NCBI GenBank assembly: GCA_015680685.1
Contig: MNCI01000255.1
Span: 126,182 to 150,639, forward strand
DNA from: Gnetum montanum
Taxonomy: Eukaryota > Streptophyta > Gnetopsida > Gnetales > Gnetaceae
Direction of reading: 5' to 3'
Length of the DNA stretch: 24,458 nt
The notes under the pieces are model-generated. The model did no database searches, had not been told where the DNA came from, and saw nothing but the letters and a program-made list of their open reading frames with translations. The position numbers and the translations under genes are program-made. Within the stretch, counting starts at the first letter, position 1; the number at the start of each line of letters is the position of its first letter. This document shows positions 1-9,364 of this stretch, piece after piece.

Positions 1-434
1 GACCTATACCGTACTTTTTCTTGGCCAACGAGTGTCATAGGAAAGATCTTAAGTTTATGCCACCCATTATCAATATTATTCCATACACAAGCATCATGGA
101 AGGCTTGTAAATGATGTTGTGGATCTAAGCCTCCAAAAAACTTAGGAAAGTTATTCAAATCGAGCCTGGGTAAATGGGTCTCCTTGTGATTCCTGCAGGA
201 TATTTGAATAGCCTCTTGTATTTCTATTAAGCTTGTATTGGCCAGTAGGGGTTCATCGTCACTCGGTATGTTATGCCTTTATGAGTTGGGACGATTTTGT
301 CTTTGTTTATGTTCATAGGAGATCCCTACATCAGATTGGGTACTCTAAACTTTATCTTCATCATCATATAATTTGTTGGTTCTCCAATGAATTGCCTCAC
401 TAGTTGCATTTTTAGAGTCTTGTGAGAGAGACAT
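1..434 (-). pseudogene. Ty3/gypsy gag, 5' part, two premature stops, cut by window edge
   Basis: The minus strand reads from an ATG at 434-432 in one frame to the window edge, about 144 codons, interrupted by TAG at 347-345 and TAA at 281-279. The reading after the second stop has the usual gypsy Gag pattern: PRLDLNNFPKFFGGLDPQ, then HHLQAFHDAC and a KLKIFPMTL segment. In the family this is the capsid-like Retrotrans_gag domain that packages element RNA. It lies about 120 bases downstream of a tRNA-Asp-type primer binding site, as expected for the first ORF of an LTR element. Both stops are explained by C-to-T or G-to-A changes of Gln or Trp codons. The rest of gag and any pol lie outside the window. 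Gypsy is clear; the Athila/Tat-like lineage is a guess based on the PBS. Confidence 0.8.
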
Positions 435-552
435 GGTTGTGAATTTTTGTGTGATTTAATTGCAATTATTATTATTATTATTTCTAAAAGATATATCGTT
501 GATACTTTGTTACAATGATCTTGTATGATGTAACTAATCTAAATAACTAGCA

Positions 553-573
553 CCATCCCTGGCAACGACACCA
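553..573 (-). other. Primer binding site of minus-strand gypsy element
   Basis: On the minus strand this reads TGGTGTCGTTGCCAGGGATG. It closely resembles the TGGCGCCGTTGCCGGGGA tract complementary to tRNA-Asp that many plant gypsy elements (Athila/Tat type) use to prime minus-strand DNA. It sits one base inside the LTR edge at 575 and upstream of the gag start, which fixes the element's orientation. Confidence 0.75.
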
Positions 574-1290
574 ATGATAAGTGGCGAGATACCCCTACAC
601 TCAACCATACGAATACAAGCATTTCATGCACAATATGATCGAACTCCGCAGACAGGATAGTTGTGGTATCTAGATAGGTACTTGCTGATCGTAGTTTGTT
701 GTCTTCCCACCTGGACTAATATTTGCTTTGTCATGTATGGTTTAGTCCAAATTGAGGTGCATGATGTGTTCCTAAACTAATGCTACTCCTGGAGGCAATG
801 AAAAATAATCTTAGCTAAGCTAGGAGGGAAAAGGGAGAGAGAGTTAAACTAAGAGGAGATAGGGAGAGAGAATCTAAGCTAGCCTAAGTGCAATGAGCAT
901 CCGTTCCTTAATCATCCATACACATCTTAGGCCTCGTCCATGACTACCACTAGGATTACTAAGTCCATTGCTTGAGTACGCTATTGGGATACCAAGCAGT
1001 CACACATAGATGCTCGTGATTAAGTCATACTCATTCCACATTTAATAACAATAACAATTAAGTAATTAAACTAAGTGAATGCTGCAATGATGAAGAAATC
1101 TTGATCTTTATTTCTAGTCATGTGCATGTCCAAGTCCGTCACACTCAAATAAAGGTGTCGTATAATTACAATCATCACACTGTGAGCATGCACTGGGATA
1201 AAGAGTTAAGAGAGAAAAAGAAATATACTAACTTCTAAAACTAACTATTTCTAAAACTTACAAGATTAACTCCTTTCGTGTGCCTACATG

Positions 1291-1300
1291 TGTATTTATA
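1291..1300 (-). promoter_or_regulatory. TATA-like box in gypsy LTR
   Basis: The minus strand reads TATAAATACA, about 125 bases from the outer LTR edge, a plausible place for the U3/R promoter of a plant LTR. It is assigned from position and motif only. Confidence 0.4.
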
Positions 1301-1315
1301 GGCTCACACAAGAGT

Positions 1316-1426
1316 CACGATATTGTGTATCTGATATCATTATTTGGGCTACAATATCGCATAGTCGATATCGTGGATCCGATATTGGGGGTCCAATATC
1401 ATAGCTTGATGAATCATGATTCATCA
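1316..1426. repeat. Inverted CGATAT-word cluster and 20-bp palindrome in gypsy U3
   Basis: CACGATAT (1316-1323) is answered by ATATCGTG (1368-1375). Further GATATC, AATATC, GATATT and AATATC words lie between and after them. The block ends in a perfect 20-bp palindrome at 1407-1426 (TGATGAATCATGATTCATCA) that forms the LTR's terminal bases. In the element's orientation this is the U3 just upstream of the TATA-like box, so it could be a transcription-factor array. That role is inferred. Confidence 0.5.
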
Positions 1427-1909
1427 TTGAGGAAAGACATCTTTCTAAAACTGCTCTCTATTCTTGGAGTACACCTTTGTTTGGTGAGGAGGTATTTTCT
1501 TGATGAAAGACATTTGTTGTTTTGTGGAGATACCTTTGTTTGTGCATCCTTCAATTCTACTAAGATGTCTACTATTTCTTAGAGAACTCTTTCTTCACCT
1601 TCCTTTGCATGATGAATTCTTCATTCCTTGTTCATAGTCTTACACTTCCACATGTTTCAATGATGACAACTTTTCTTATGAGTTATTCAATCCTTGTCCA
1701 TGTTCTTGAGTTCTTACATGTTCTCTTGAGACCTTATGGATGACCTTCTTCTTTAAGCTCCAAACCAATTCATTCCATGTTATTAATGTAGGATTTATAT
1801 CATCTTAGTTTTTTAAGTAAATTATCCAACAAACACAACAACCACACGACCATACACACAACCTTTGTCTTCATTTTACTTAACATTTTGAGACACCAAA
1901 AGGTTCACA
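1427..1909 (-). mobile_element. Partial 3' LTR of copia element, interrupted by the gypsy LTR
   Basis: This stretch matches 6147-6628 along its length at roughly 85% by eye, including the shared segments CCTTTGCATGATGAATTCTT and CAACTTTTCTTATGAGTTAT. It ends in ACACCAAAAGGTTCACA, equivalent to ACACCAAAAGGTCTACA at the end of the right LTR. The match starts exactly where the gypsy LTR ends, so the remaining ~780 bases of this LTR should lie on the far side of the gypsy element, left of the window. The divergence between the two LTRs indicates an old insertion. Confidence 0.75.
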
Positions 1910-1910
1910 A

Positions 1911-1924
1911 TCTTCCCCATTTTA
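1911..1924 (-). other. Polypurine tract of copia element
   Basis: The minus strand reads TAAAATGGGGAAGA, directly upstream of the 3' LTR start (TGTGAACC on the minus strand). This is the classic position of the plus-strand primer. It resembles the AAAAAGGGGGAGATTG context common in plant copia elements. Confidence 0.7.
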
Positions 1925-3940
1925 GTGATGTTCAAAATTTAAGAAAATGGGTTAGTAGACAAGTAAAAAACTCTAAATATAGCATAACCTACTCCAAATA
2001 ATGTGTTAGTATATAAGCAAAGAACTACAAATATAGCATAACCTACTTAAAATATAGGATAACCTAACTCTTCCCCTTTTTGAATAGTAGCAAAAAGGAT
2101 AAGAAACATAAATCAGTTAAAGAGACATTATAAAAGTGCAATAGCATATATTATGTATAATTAACAACATATGATAATCCTAAGGAGATAAAGACATTGA
2201 GTAAAAGAGTGCACATCTTTTAGCACTGAGTTTCATGAAGAGTTGCCCCTAATTTGTCAAGTCTTTTAGGTAATATTCAAACTTAAAGCTTGAAGTGAAG
2301 TATAATCCTTGAAGATTAAGTAACCTATCTCTAAACTAGTAAGTCATTAGTAGTTTGTATTGAATGGTTGATTAATATTCTAATACTCTTCATCTTTGCA
2401 AAACATTAGCAAAGGAATATGGCATATCTTTTATGGTAGTAATACACCTTCACAATTTGAAACCAGCCATGTCAAATTTGAAATTCGTGAACTAGGAAGT
2501 ACATCTAAAGGTAAAATATTCAAGGGATGTTTCAATAAAAACCATGGATACTTTTCCATAAACAAAATGATCATGTTCTTGCTCATATTACTGTAAGGAA
2601 TAATATCAACTATTTTCTTTCTTTCATAAAAATAGAGTGACTTCTTGCTTCAGCTTATGCTTGAATATCAAATAGGTGGGTTGATGATAAATTGAGACTT
2701 GCTCTCTTTAGTTCAAAAACAAGGACCTACAAATAAATCAAAAAGAACCAATAATACACAATTTGATGCCAAAGACCAAAGATAGATCATGTAAAAACAA
2801 GCAACCTATCTATTTGAAACAATTATCTCATTAAAACTTATATCTCTATACTCAACTAGAAATTTGGAAAACATCAATACAAGGATATGGAAGCAATAAG
2901 AGAAACATGCATATTTTTCTTTTTGTACAAAGCAATGCAACAAACACAACCATGTATCAAAAACCAATCATGTTGATTGAGAAATATGTATATATTCATA
3001 TACCTCATTTTTACCAAAGGATATCAAGAACAAAAATTTAATACTTAGCCATCCTCTTAAAATAAAAATACCTCTTGATGTCCTTATCTTGGTCATTTTG
3101 GAATATCTTTCTATTTCAGTGTTTCTTGGCTAAAGTCTCCTAAGACCCCCTCTACATTGATAACCTCCAAAATGATGATGGACAATGAGGAATAAGCTCC
3201 TCCTATACATGTGTTGCTTATCTTGGGCTTTCAAGATCAATGTGTAAATGTTGTAAATCACCAAAACACTACAATTGTAGGTCAACATTAAGATCAAATG
3301 TGGAGACTAAGGTCTCCAATTAGTAATATTGATAGAATTTTTCAAAATCTTGACTTATGTCATAAATAGTAAAAATATTCCAAAGGATATGAGCTTAGAA
3401 ATAGACCATCATAAGAAGTTCAAATTAAGAAAGAATGAATGTAAGACAAAAATCAAACTAAAATTATTACAAGATGAACGTCCAATTATTACAAATGCTA
3501 CACTAAATATTTTCATAAAAATCACTTATACCAATCTCATGGATGAATGTAAGAGATGCTCTAAACAATTATTCTGATACTTTTCTGATCTAGGCAAGAC
3601 AAACAATTTTGGACCACTTAACTCATATTCTTATTAACTATCAAGGATAGAGATGGAAACTTACCTTAACTTACCTTGCTTGCCAATGAGGAGAGAAGAT
3701 TAATGGATTTTGAGATGAGGTCCCCTATCATGAAGTACCTCCTCATCCTTAGGTTCTCTTTTATTAGATCATGTATGTGATGTCTCCACTTGTTTATGTT
3801 TTTTGTGATAAAACCGTTAATTACTTAATGCGTTATTTTTAATTTTCCACTTCTTTTCTTTCTCAGTTATTAGTACTTTTACAATTTCATTACCAAAGCC
3901 TTTTCAACAAGGTCAAGTGTTAATCTTATTTTGATCATCA
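1925..3940. other. Copia interior without recognisable pol
   Basis: About 2 kb of AT-rich sequence lies between the gag tail and the polypurine tract. On the minus strand, where protease, integrase, RT and RNase H should be, I find no conserved motif (no YVDD-type, no integrase zinc finger). The short open frames at 2396-2596 and 3329-3577 (plus) match nothing I know and are probably chance. The element therefore looks gag-only, either a non-autonomous derivative or one with a large internal deletion. Confidence 0.55.
1951..2058. repeat. 54-bp tandem duplication near copia 3' end
   Basis: Two diverged copies start at GTTAGT (1951 and 2005). Both carry AAATATAGCATAACCTACT. A second purine-rich tract (minus AAAAAGGGGAAGAG, about 2072-2085) follows just beyond the repeat. 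Confidence 0.6.
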
Positions 3941-4472
3941 TGAGTATAGTTAAGAGTTTGCTTACAACCACAATTTTTAAAAACAAATAAAGTATTATCC
4001 TCATGATCAAAATTATCAAGCTTGACTATGCTTGTGCTTGAATTTTCATGTGTAGCTTCCTCTAAATTCTTTGGCTATTTTTTAGGAGTCTCCTCTTCTT
4101 GAGCCTTATTGCAATCCTTATTAAAAGAGGTTAGTTGTTGAATCTCAACTCTTATGTCTAAGATCTCTTCTTTCACTTCAACATGGATAGCATCCAACTT
4201 AGAAATTACAACTTTCTTTGCCTTCCTAATCAAATGATGTAAAAGAAAAATTTCTTATTTAAATTCACTATACCTTTTATCACACTTACCATCTTGTTTA
4301 GCCACGTGTGAGGATTTGATATGTGAATCTTTGGAAGAATTGCATGCTTCTTCTTCATTTTGCTCACCATTATTCCAACTTATATAGAAGTTTGTATTTT
4401 TTAATTCCTCATCATTAGATTTATTCTTTGGTTTTACCTTGCTATCATTAGGATATTGGAAGGCTATCTAGG
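3940..4472 (-). pseudogene. C-terminal gag / coiled-coil remnant of copia element
   Basis: Continuing on the minus strand past the 4473 stop, in a shifted frame with a few stops, the reading is lysine/glutamate-rich. Examples are KVKPKNKSNDEELKN and then a heptad-like stretch including KLDAIHVEVKEEILDIRVEI. Copia Gags of this type usually have a CCHC zinc knuckle followed by an acidic linker and coiled coil. The expected knuckle position, just before KVKPKNK, is degraded and I cannot read an intact CCHC. It is a remnant only; the exact frame path is uncertain. Confidence 0.4.
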
Positions 4473-5304
4473 TTAGAATTCAAATATTTTTTTCCCTCTT
4501 TCTTTACCTTTTAGTAGACTGGATCTTTGTGGAAATGCCTCCTTATTTCTTCCTGTCAGTAATAGTTGTAGCTTCCTTGAGAGAAAGGGAATCTCATCTT
4601 TGTTACACTCATCATGCTCATTGGACTTCTTCTTGGAGGTAGTCTTTAGAGCATTAGGTCTTTCCTGGATTGCTTCTTCATTTATGAGATTCATTTCATA
4701 AGCAATGAATGCACTTTGAAGCTCTTCAAATTTTAAAGTTGAGAAATTTCTGATTTCCTCAATAACCATGACCTTTGGTCTAAACTCCAGTTGTAGAGTT
4801 TTGATCATTTTGATGATGACATCACTTTCTAGAAAATGTTTATCTATTCTTCTAATAGCTACAACAAGATCATTGGCTTTGGAAAAATAATCTTTTATTT
4901 TCTCAACTCCTCTCATTTTGAGCTTACCATATTCACTTTGTAAAACTAACAATTTTGATTGGTTAACAGTAGAAGTTCCTTCATAAGTAGCTTCTAAAGT
5001 TTGCCAAATTTCTTTGGCCAAGTTACATCCTGCTATCCTATTAAACTCAAATTTATTTAAAGCACAATATAAATAATTTTTTTGCTTTTGAATTAAACAT
5101 GAACTTATCTTTCTCCTCTTGTGCCCATTTTTTATGAGGCTTGATGATGTTGGTGGAGTTGTCAACAGGAAAAGTGTAGCCATAAATAATTGACTCCCAT
5201 ACTTCAAACTTCATGAACTTGAAGAATCCTTTCATTCTAGCTTTTCAGTAGGTGAAGTCGAATCCATCGAACATGGATGGCTTTGTGTAAGATGTCTCCT
5301 CCAT
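4473..5304 (-). pseudogene. Ty1/copia gag (UBN2-type), one stop and one frameshift
   Basis: This is the capsid precursor of an LTR retrotransposon. It starts at an ATG at 5304, MEETSYTKPSMFDG, the usual N-terminus of plant copia Gag (DUF4219-like). TGA at 5247-5245 replaces the expected Trp of the FDFTYWKAR-type motif. A one-base slip in a run of seven T (plus 5077-5083) then shifts the frame. The rest is a good UBN2 domain with IWQTLEATYEGTSTVNQSKL and LQSEYGKLKMR. The C-terminus is basic (RSSLLKGKERGKK) and ends where a zinc knuckle would be expected. It lies 37 bases inside the iMet-type PBS. The open frame drawn from 5207 is out of frame over its first ~40 residues. Not functional as it stands. 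Confidence 0.85.
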
Positions 5305-5341
5305 TGTTTACTCTTGAAGTTAATGATGGAAAAGAAGAGTA

Positions 5342-5357
5342 CTAGGCTTCAATACCA
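5342..5357 (-). other. Primer binding site of copia element (iMet type)
   Basis: The minus strand reads TGGTATTGAAGCCTAG. It is similar to TGGTATCAGAGC..., the tract complementary to initiator tRNA-Met used by most plant copia elements. It is four bases from the LTR edge and just upstream of gag. Confidence 0.8.
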
Positions 5358-5919
5358 CTTATGGATCATTGAACTTAGAAGGGGGAGGGATGAATGAGCT
5401 TCTCAAATTCAAATTCTTTCAATAAAGCGCACACACCAAATTTAACATGGTTCCCCAACTTGGGTGGTTCACACTTGGAGGGTAGATCGCAAGCACATCT
5501 CTAGATTTTGTTACTCTCAAATGTGGTTTGAATGGTACCACACCTTATACAATCTCTAATCCCTGCTTTGGAGTGTTGTGATGTTGCATCAACCAGTCAA
5601 CTCTACAAGGTCCCCCCAAGCTTAGAATGTAGTTTCTAGGCTTTCACAACCTTTACAATCTTGAGCTTTTCTTTAGAGTATTGTACCACAACACCAACCA
5701 CTCAATCCTATAGGATCTCGACAAGCTCAAGTAAGATGCCTTCCCACAAGAATCACATCAACCCCACAGGGTCCAAGGAAGAACAACAATTACAAGGGAT
5801 GAATGCAACTTAGTTTCCTAATCCATGCACTTTGAGGTAGAACATGCTTTACAATGGATAAATGATAGTACAACAAGGAGCAATCATTATTACAATGATT
5901 AACAAATGATTATACAATG

Positions 5920-5927
5920 ATTTTATA
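5920..5927 (-). promoter_or_regulatory. TATA-like box in copia LTR
   Basis: The minus strand reads TATAAAAT, downstream of the repeated U3 and inside the LTR. It is assigned by motif and position; no transcription start can be seen. Confidence 0.35.
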
Positions 5928-6024
5928 AGAGTTTGCACATTTCCTAATGAGAGTGATGTCTTCTTATAGTCACCATGTTTTCAAATCTATCTTGGAACTC
6001 ATGCAATGGCTAGCTAATGGTTAT

Positions 6025-6240
6025 GGAAGACATCATCTTCATGCCTAAGATGTCTTTCTATATTTGCCTCCATTTTGGAAAGATATCTTCTTCATGCTTG
6101 AGATGCCTTTTAATATTTTCCTTCAATTTGGGAAGATATTTTTATTTGTGGAAAGATGTCTTTTTGAATATGTTCCCTATTATGGGAATATATCTTTGTT
6201 TGGTGAAGATGTCTTTGCTTAATGAAAGACATTTGTTGTT
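6025..6240. repeat. Four 53-54-bp tandem units in copia U3
   Basis: Units start with GGAAGA/GGAAAGATATC-like words at 6025, 6077, 6131 and 6185, each carrying an AAGATGTCTTT-like core. In U3 such tandem blocks commonly act as enhancer repeats. The partial left LTR retains only the last unit and beyond, because the gypsy insertion cuts inside the array. Confidence 0.55.
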
Positions 6241-6628
6241 TCTTGGAGGCATCTTTGTTTTTTCATCCTTCAATTCTACCAAAACATGTATTGTTTCTTA
6301 GAGACATCTTCCTTCACCTTCCTTTGCATGATGAATTCTTCATTCCTTGTTCATAGTCTTGCACTTCCGCATTCTTCAATGGTGACAACTTTTCTTATGA
6401 GTTATTTGATTCTTGTCCATGTTCTTGAATTCTTGCATGTTTGCTTGAGACCTTGTGGATGACCTTCTCCTTTGAGCTCCAAACTAGTTTGTTGTTTGTC
6501 ATCAATGTAGGCTTTATCTTATCTTAGTTTCCCAAGTATGTTGTCCTACAAACATATCAATCACACAACCATACACACAACCTTTATCTCTATTTTACTT
6601 AATGTTTTGATACACCAAAAGGTCTACA

Positions 6629-6770
6629 AGACATTTAAGTCCTCAAGTGATCTACCAAACCATTTGAGGTACTTGTAGATCCTTTTCTAGGCCCATGGAT
6701 CTACAAGTTAAATTTTTTGAATGGGAATCTTCAACCCATTAGTACCAAAGTTTTTCATTGCTATAGTTTT
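6629..6770 (+). mobile_element. Truncated 3' end of a Tat-like 5' LTR
   Basis: This 142-base stretch sits between the copia insertion and a PBS-like tract, so it should be the tail (R-U5) of the older plus-strand gypsy LTR, with the rest displaced left by the copia insertion. It contains a perfect 12-bp inverted repeat, ACTTGTAGATCC (6671-6682) and GGATCTACAAGT (6697-6708), able to form a hairpin. The LTR edge is not certain; a CA lies at 6756-6757, before TTGCTATAGTTTT. No 3' LTR match was found later in the window. Confidence 0.4.
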
Positions 6771-6790
6771 TGGCACTAGAAGGCAGGCCT
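6771..6790 (+). other. PBS-like tract of the plus-strand Tat-like gypsy element
   Basis: TGGCACTAGAAGGCAGGCCT resembles the TGGCGCTAGAAGGAGGG tract that, from memory, follows the 5' LTR of many plant Tat/Ogre elements. Its orientation agrees with the gag and protease remnants downstream on the same strand. Confidence 0.5.
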
Positions 6791-7593
6791 CTACCTGACT
6801 TCTTCATCCAAACCTATTGCAGTTTCTACCTATTTCTACTAATAGCATCTTTTAAAAATTTAATCTAAAATTATTTTTGGTTTTACCATTGCAACCTATA
6901 ACTTTGTTTTTCCATCACTATTTGCAATATCGGTTTGTAGTGTAGCTTATCTTCACTATAACCTACAACTTTGAAAATTTATTTTATTATTATTATTTTT
7001 GTAGTTCACTATAACTTGAAACTTTCAAAAAATTATTTATTATTATTGTTGTTGTTGTGTGTAGCATCCTTTCCAGCATACACTAGAGAAAACTAAATAA
7101 AAATAATTTTTAATTTTATAGTTGCAGTTGTAATGTTGATGCTAGAACCACTTCTTAATTTCCCAATGTCAGTAAACTTAGGAAATTTCAAGTACTCATC
7201 AAACCTACCACTTTCGCTACAACTCATTGACATTATACAAGTGTCATTGACATTGTAATTATCATGCATACTATGTAATTTTCATTGACACCATGTAATT
7301 GTCATTGATACTATGTAATTGACATTGATGCAAACAAACTTTCATTGATGCTATGACACTGTTATTGATGCTACAACCTACGTATGCTATAGCTTTCAGT
7401 TATTGTGTATGCTAAATCTTTTGCCTAGTTAAATACTCTATTAATGCCTTTTCACTAATCCACTATGTTACCACTTAACATGATTAACATGATTTCCAGC
7501 CAAGACATAATTCATGTGTATGACCTAAAGGATCTAGCTATGGCTAAGCATAGATAATTACTTAGGTAGAGGGGCAAAAGCCTAGACTTTGCT
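6791..7593 (+). other. Leader region of Tat-like element
   Basis: AT-rich sequence with TTATTATTATT runs and no readable ORF lies between the PBS-like tract and gag. Long leaders upstream of gag are usual in Tat/Ogre elements. It contains the 20-bp tandem array listed separately. Confidence 0.4.
7225..7384. repeat. 20-bp tandem repeat, about 8 units
   Basis: The unit CATTGATACTATGTAATTGA and close variants recur with CATTGA at 7225, 7245, 7283, 7303, 7323 and 7343, plus variants at 7263 (CATGCA) and 7363 (TATTGA). Period is 20 bases; end units are more diverged. It lies in the untranslated leader of the Tat-like element. Confidence 0.75.
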
Positions 7594-9010
7594 ATGATTA
7601 ATGAAGAAGACTACAACTTTATGTGTGCAAAAATCCAAGCTAGCTTGTCAATTCCATGCACAAAATCCAAATCCAAGCATGAGTTCAAATTAATCTATAG
7701 AAATGGAAATAAATACATCTCCTCCCCTTATGACAAGATAAAACTAAATGACATTCATACATGCATACTTGCTCAACTAATTGAGATGGATGAGTTAACT
7801 AAATAGGTCAACTTAGAGGGCCACCATGAGGAGTCTATTGAATTTGAAGTCAAACTAAAACTTGATACCTTCATTGGGATCCGTTTCCAACAATTGGCTT
7901 TTGAAACCATTCCACCCAATTCAGCCTCTCTTGCCCCTTCCATGGAGCAAGTGCCCCAACCTTCTTCTCCTCTTGCCTATCCTAATATGTTCAAGTCAAC
8001 ATCCATCATAAGCATCCACCAGGCATAATCCATGCCTTAGTTGGCCTCTCTTTTCTTCTTCACACCTTTTTCCATGTAACCTTGATCTATACAATCATCC
8101 CTTGTATTGTTTACTGTAGCTCATCCCTTCTCCATACCAATGGATTTTTTAGTGGGAACCCAGGCAACCCAAGCATCTCATACCCCATTCACCCACTTTG
8201 TCCCTCAAGTACCTCCTCAAACCTCATTTTAACTGTTTAGTCCCCCTACAACAATGATCACCCAACCTTTACCATCCTTACTATTACTGATTGTGTGACC
8301 ACAAGCCCCCCAACTTGCCATGTAGTCATTTGTACAAAGCCCATAGCCCACCAGAATTCCTTAGTACTTGGATCAAGTCTTCCAGATGATCAAAAATCTC
8401 ACTAAGCTACGAAAGCTCAAAGCCTCTACTACTCAAATGGTCAAGATAATGGACTTCTACAAAGATGATCCCATTAGTCTTGTTGTCCCCCAAATAACTC
8501 TTCTCTCAAGAATTCCCATCCCCCAATTTAGCAAATACAATGAAGAGGGTGATCCCAACTCACACATCATTACCATCCATTCTAATTGCTTGTTATTACA
8601 AGCTTGGCCTCATACCTTTCTGCACATATTTCGTATGTTCCTTATCAAGAAAGGTTTGGATTGATACCATGTGTTACCTAGAGGATCCATTACCTTATTA
8701 GAATACTTAGTTATGCAATTCATTGATCATTTCATGTATAAATTAAAACTTGATATGATTCTTGACTAACTAATGAAGGTCAAGCAAGGGCCCCTTGAAC
8801 CTATGTAAAAGTTCATATAATGATGGAATGTTCTTGTCAATAAGATTCTTGGACCCATAGCTAAGACACATCTTCTAGCCATATTCAAGAAGACAGATAA
8901 TGACTTTATTAAGTCCAAACTCTAATACTTAGACCTGTGGTCCCTCAGTTAACCTTTCTTATAAATGAAGAACATAGGGGATTCTGCTAAAGCTAGCCAT
9001 GACCTTGCCT
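7594..9010 (+). pseudogene. Tat/Ogre-like gypsy gag, N-terminal and capsid part, about 20 stops
   Basis: One frame can be followed from MINEEDYNFMCAKIQASLS at 7594 to about 9010 despite roughly 20 in-frame stops, nearly all explainable as Gln (CAA/CAG), Arg or Trp codons hit by C-to-T or G-to-A. After a proline- and glutamine-rich linker, the Retrotrans_gag domain starts near 8500 with RIPIPQFSKYNEEGDPNSHI. It continues through LPRGSITLLEYLVMQFIDHF and KLDMILD to VNKILGPI and HLLAIFKK (about 8880). These are hallmarks of Tat-lineage Gag. A scrambled stretch near 8610-8660 replaces the usual sequence between the QAWP and LPRGSI motifs. This is the oldest, most decayed coding remnant in the window. 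Confidence 0.75.
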
Positions 9011-9364
9011 AAAGATAGGGACAATGGGAAACAAAACCATGCAGTAGTGGCCACAGTCGCCAAAGAGACCAAAACAATGTAGGTGCCAAAAAAATCAACC
9101 AAAGGTCACTATCACCATTGCTCAACCCTCAATGTCTAGGGCTCATATATCTAACCAACCTAGGCCTAACTTTGAGAAAAAGGATTGGTCAAAATATACA
9201 AAGTTGCACTTGAAACCGTTCGATCTCCTTGGCTAGTTGCTCAAAAGTGGCCATATCCAATATAAGCAAATGACTGAGAATGCCCACAAGAGGCATCATT
9301 GTCTATGTGAGATTATCAAGGATCCCACTATGGCAACCAAGATGATCCACCAGTGCTTAAATAT

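Larger units (their letters stand above)
575..1426 (-). mobile_element. 5' LTR of minus-strand Ty3/gypsy element (852 bp)
   Basis: The plus-strand ends are TGATAAG... and ...TTCATCA, giving TG/CA termini and a 4-base TGAT/ATCA inverted terminal repeat. The inner edge is set by the adjacent PBS. The outer edge is set by the abrupt start of sequence matching the copia LTR at 1427. A minus-strand TATA-like box (TATAAATACA, 1291-1300) would mark the promoter, leaving a short U3 at 1301-1426 that is full of CGATAT/GATATT words. The partner LTR and the other target-site copy must lie left of the window. Confidence 0.7.
5362..6628 (-). mobile_element. 5' LTR of copia element (1267 bp)
   Basis: The plus-strand ends are TGGATCATTG... 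and ...GGTCTACA. The inner end is set by the PBS and the outer end by alignment with 1909. A minus-strand TATA-like sequence (TATAAAAT, 5920-5927) splits it into a ~700-base U3 and a ~560-base R-U5. The U3 carries four degenerate 53-54-bp tandem units. The flank at 6629-6633 (AGACA) is the expected target-site duplication, but its partner lies outside the window. The open frame at 6017-6301 is a by-product of the repeats. Confidence 0.75.

Noticed and set aside
1280-1582. 100-codon plus-strand open frame
   Set aside because: It crosses the junction of two unrelated LTRs (gypsy and copia) at 1426/1427, so it cannot be one gene.
5053-5207. N-terminal part of the 244-codon minus frame starting at 5207
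   Set aside because: Over 5207-5084 the true gag reading is in the other frame; the two join at the seven-T run at 5077-5083.
6017-6301. 94-codon plus-strand open frame
   Set aside because: It lies in the copia U3 tandem repeats, antisense to the element; its Phe/Leu-rich reading comes from T-rich repeat units.
575-6628. A single LTR element with LTRs at 575-1909 and 5362-6628
   Set aside because: Only 1427-1909 matches the right LTR. 575-1426 has its own PBS type, termini and gag, so two elements are needed.
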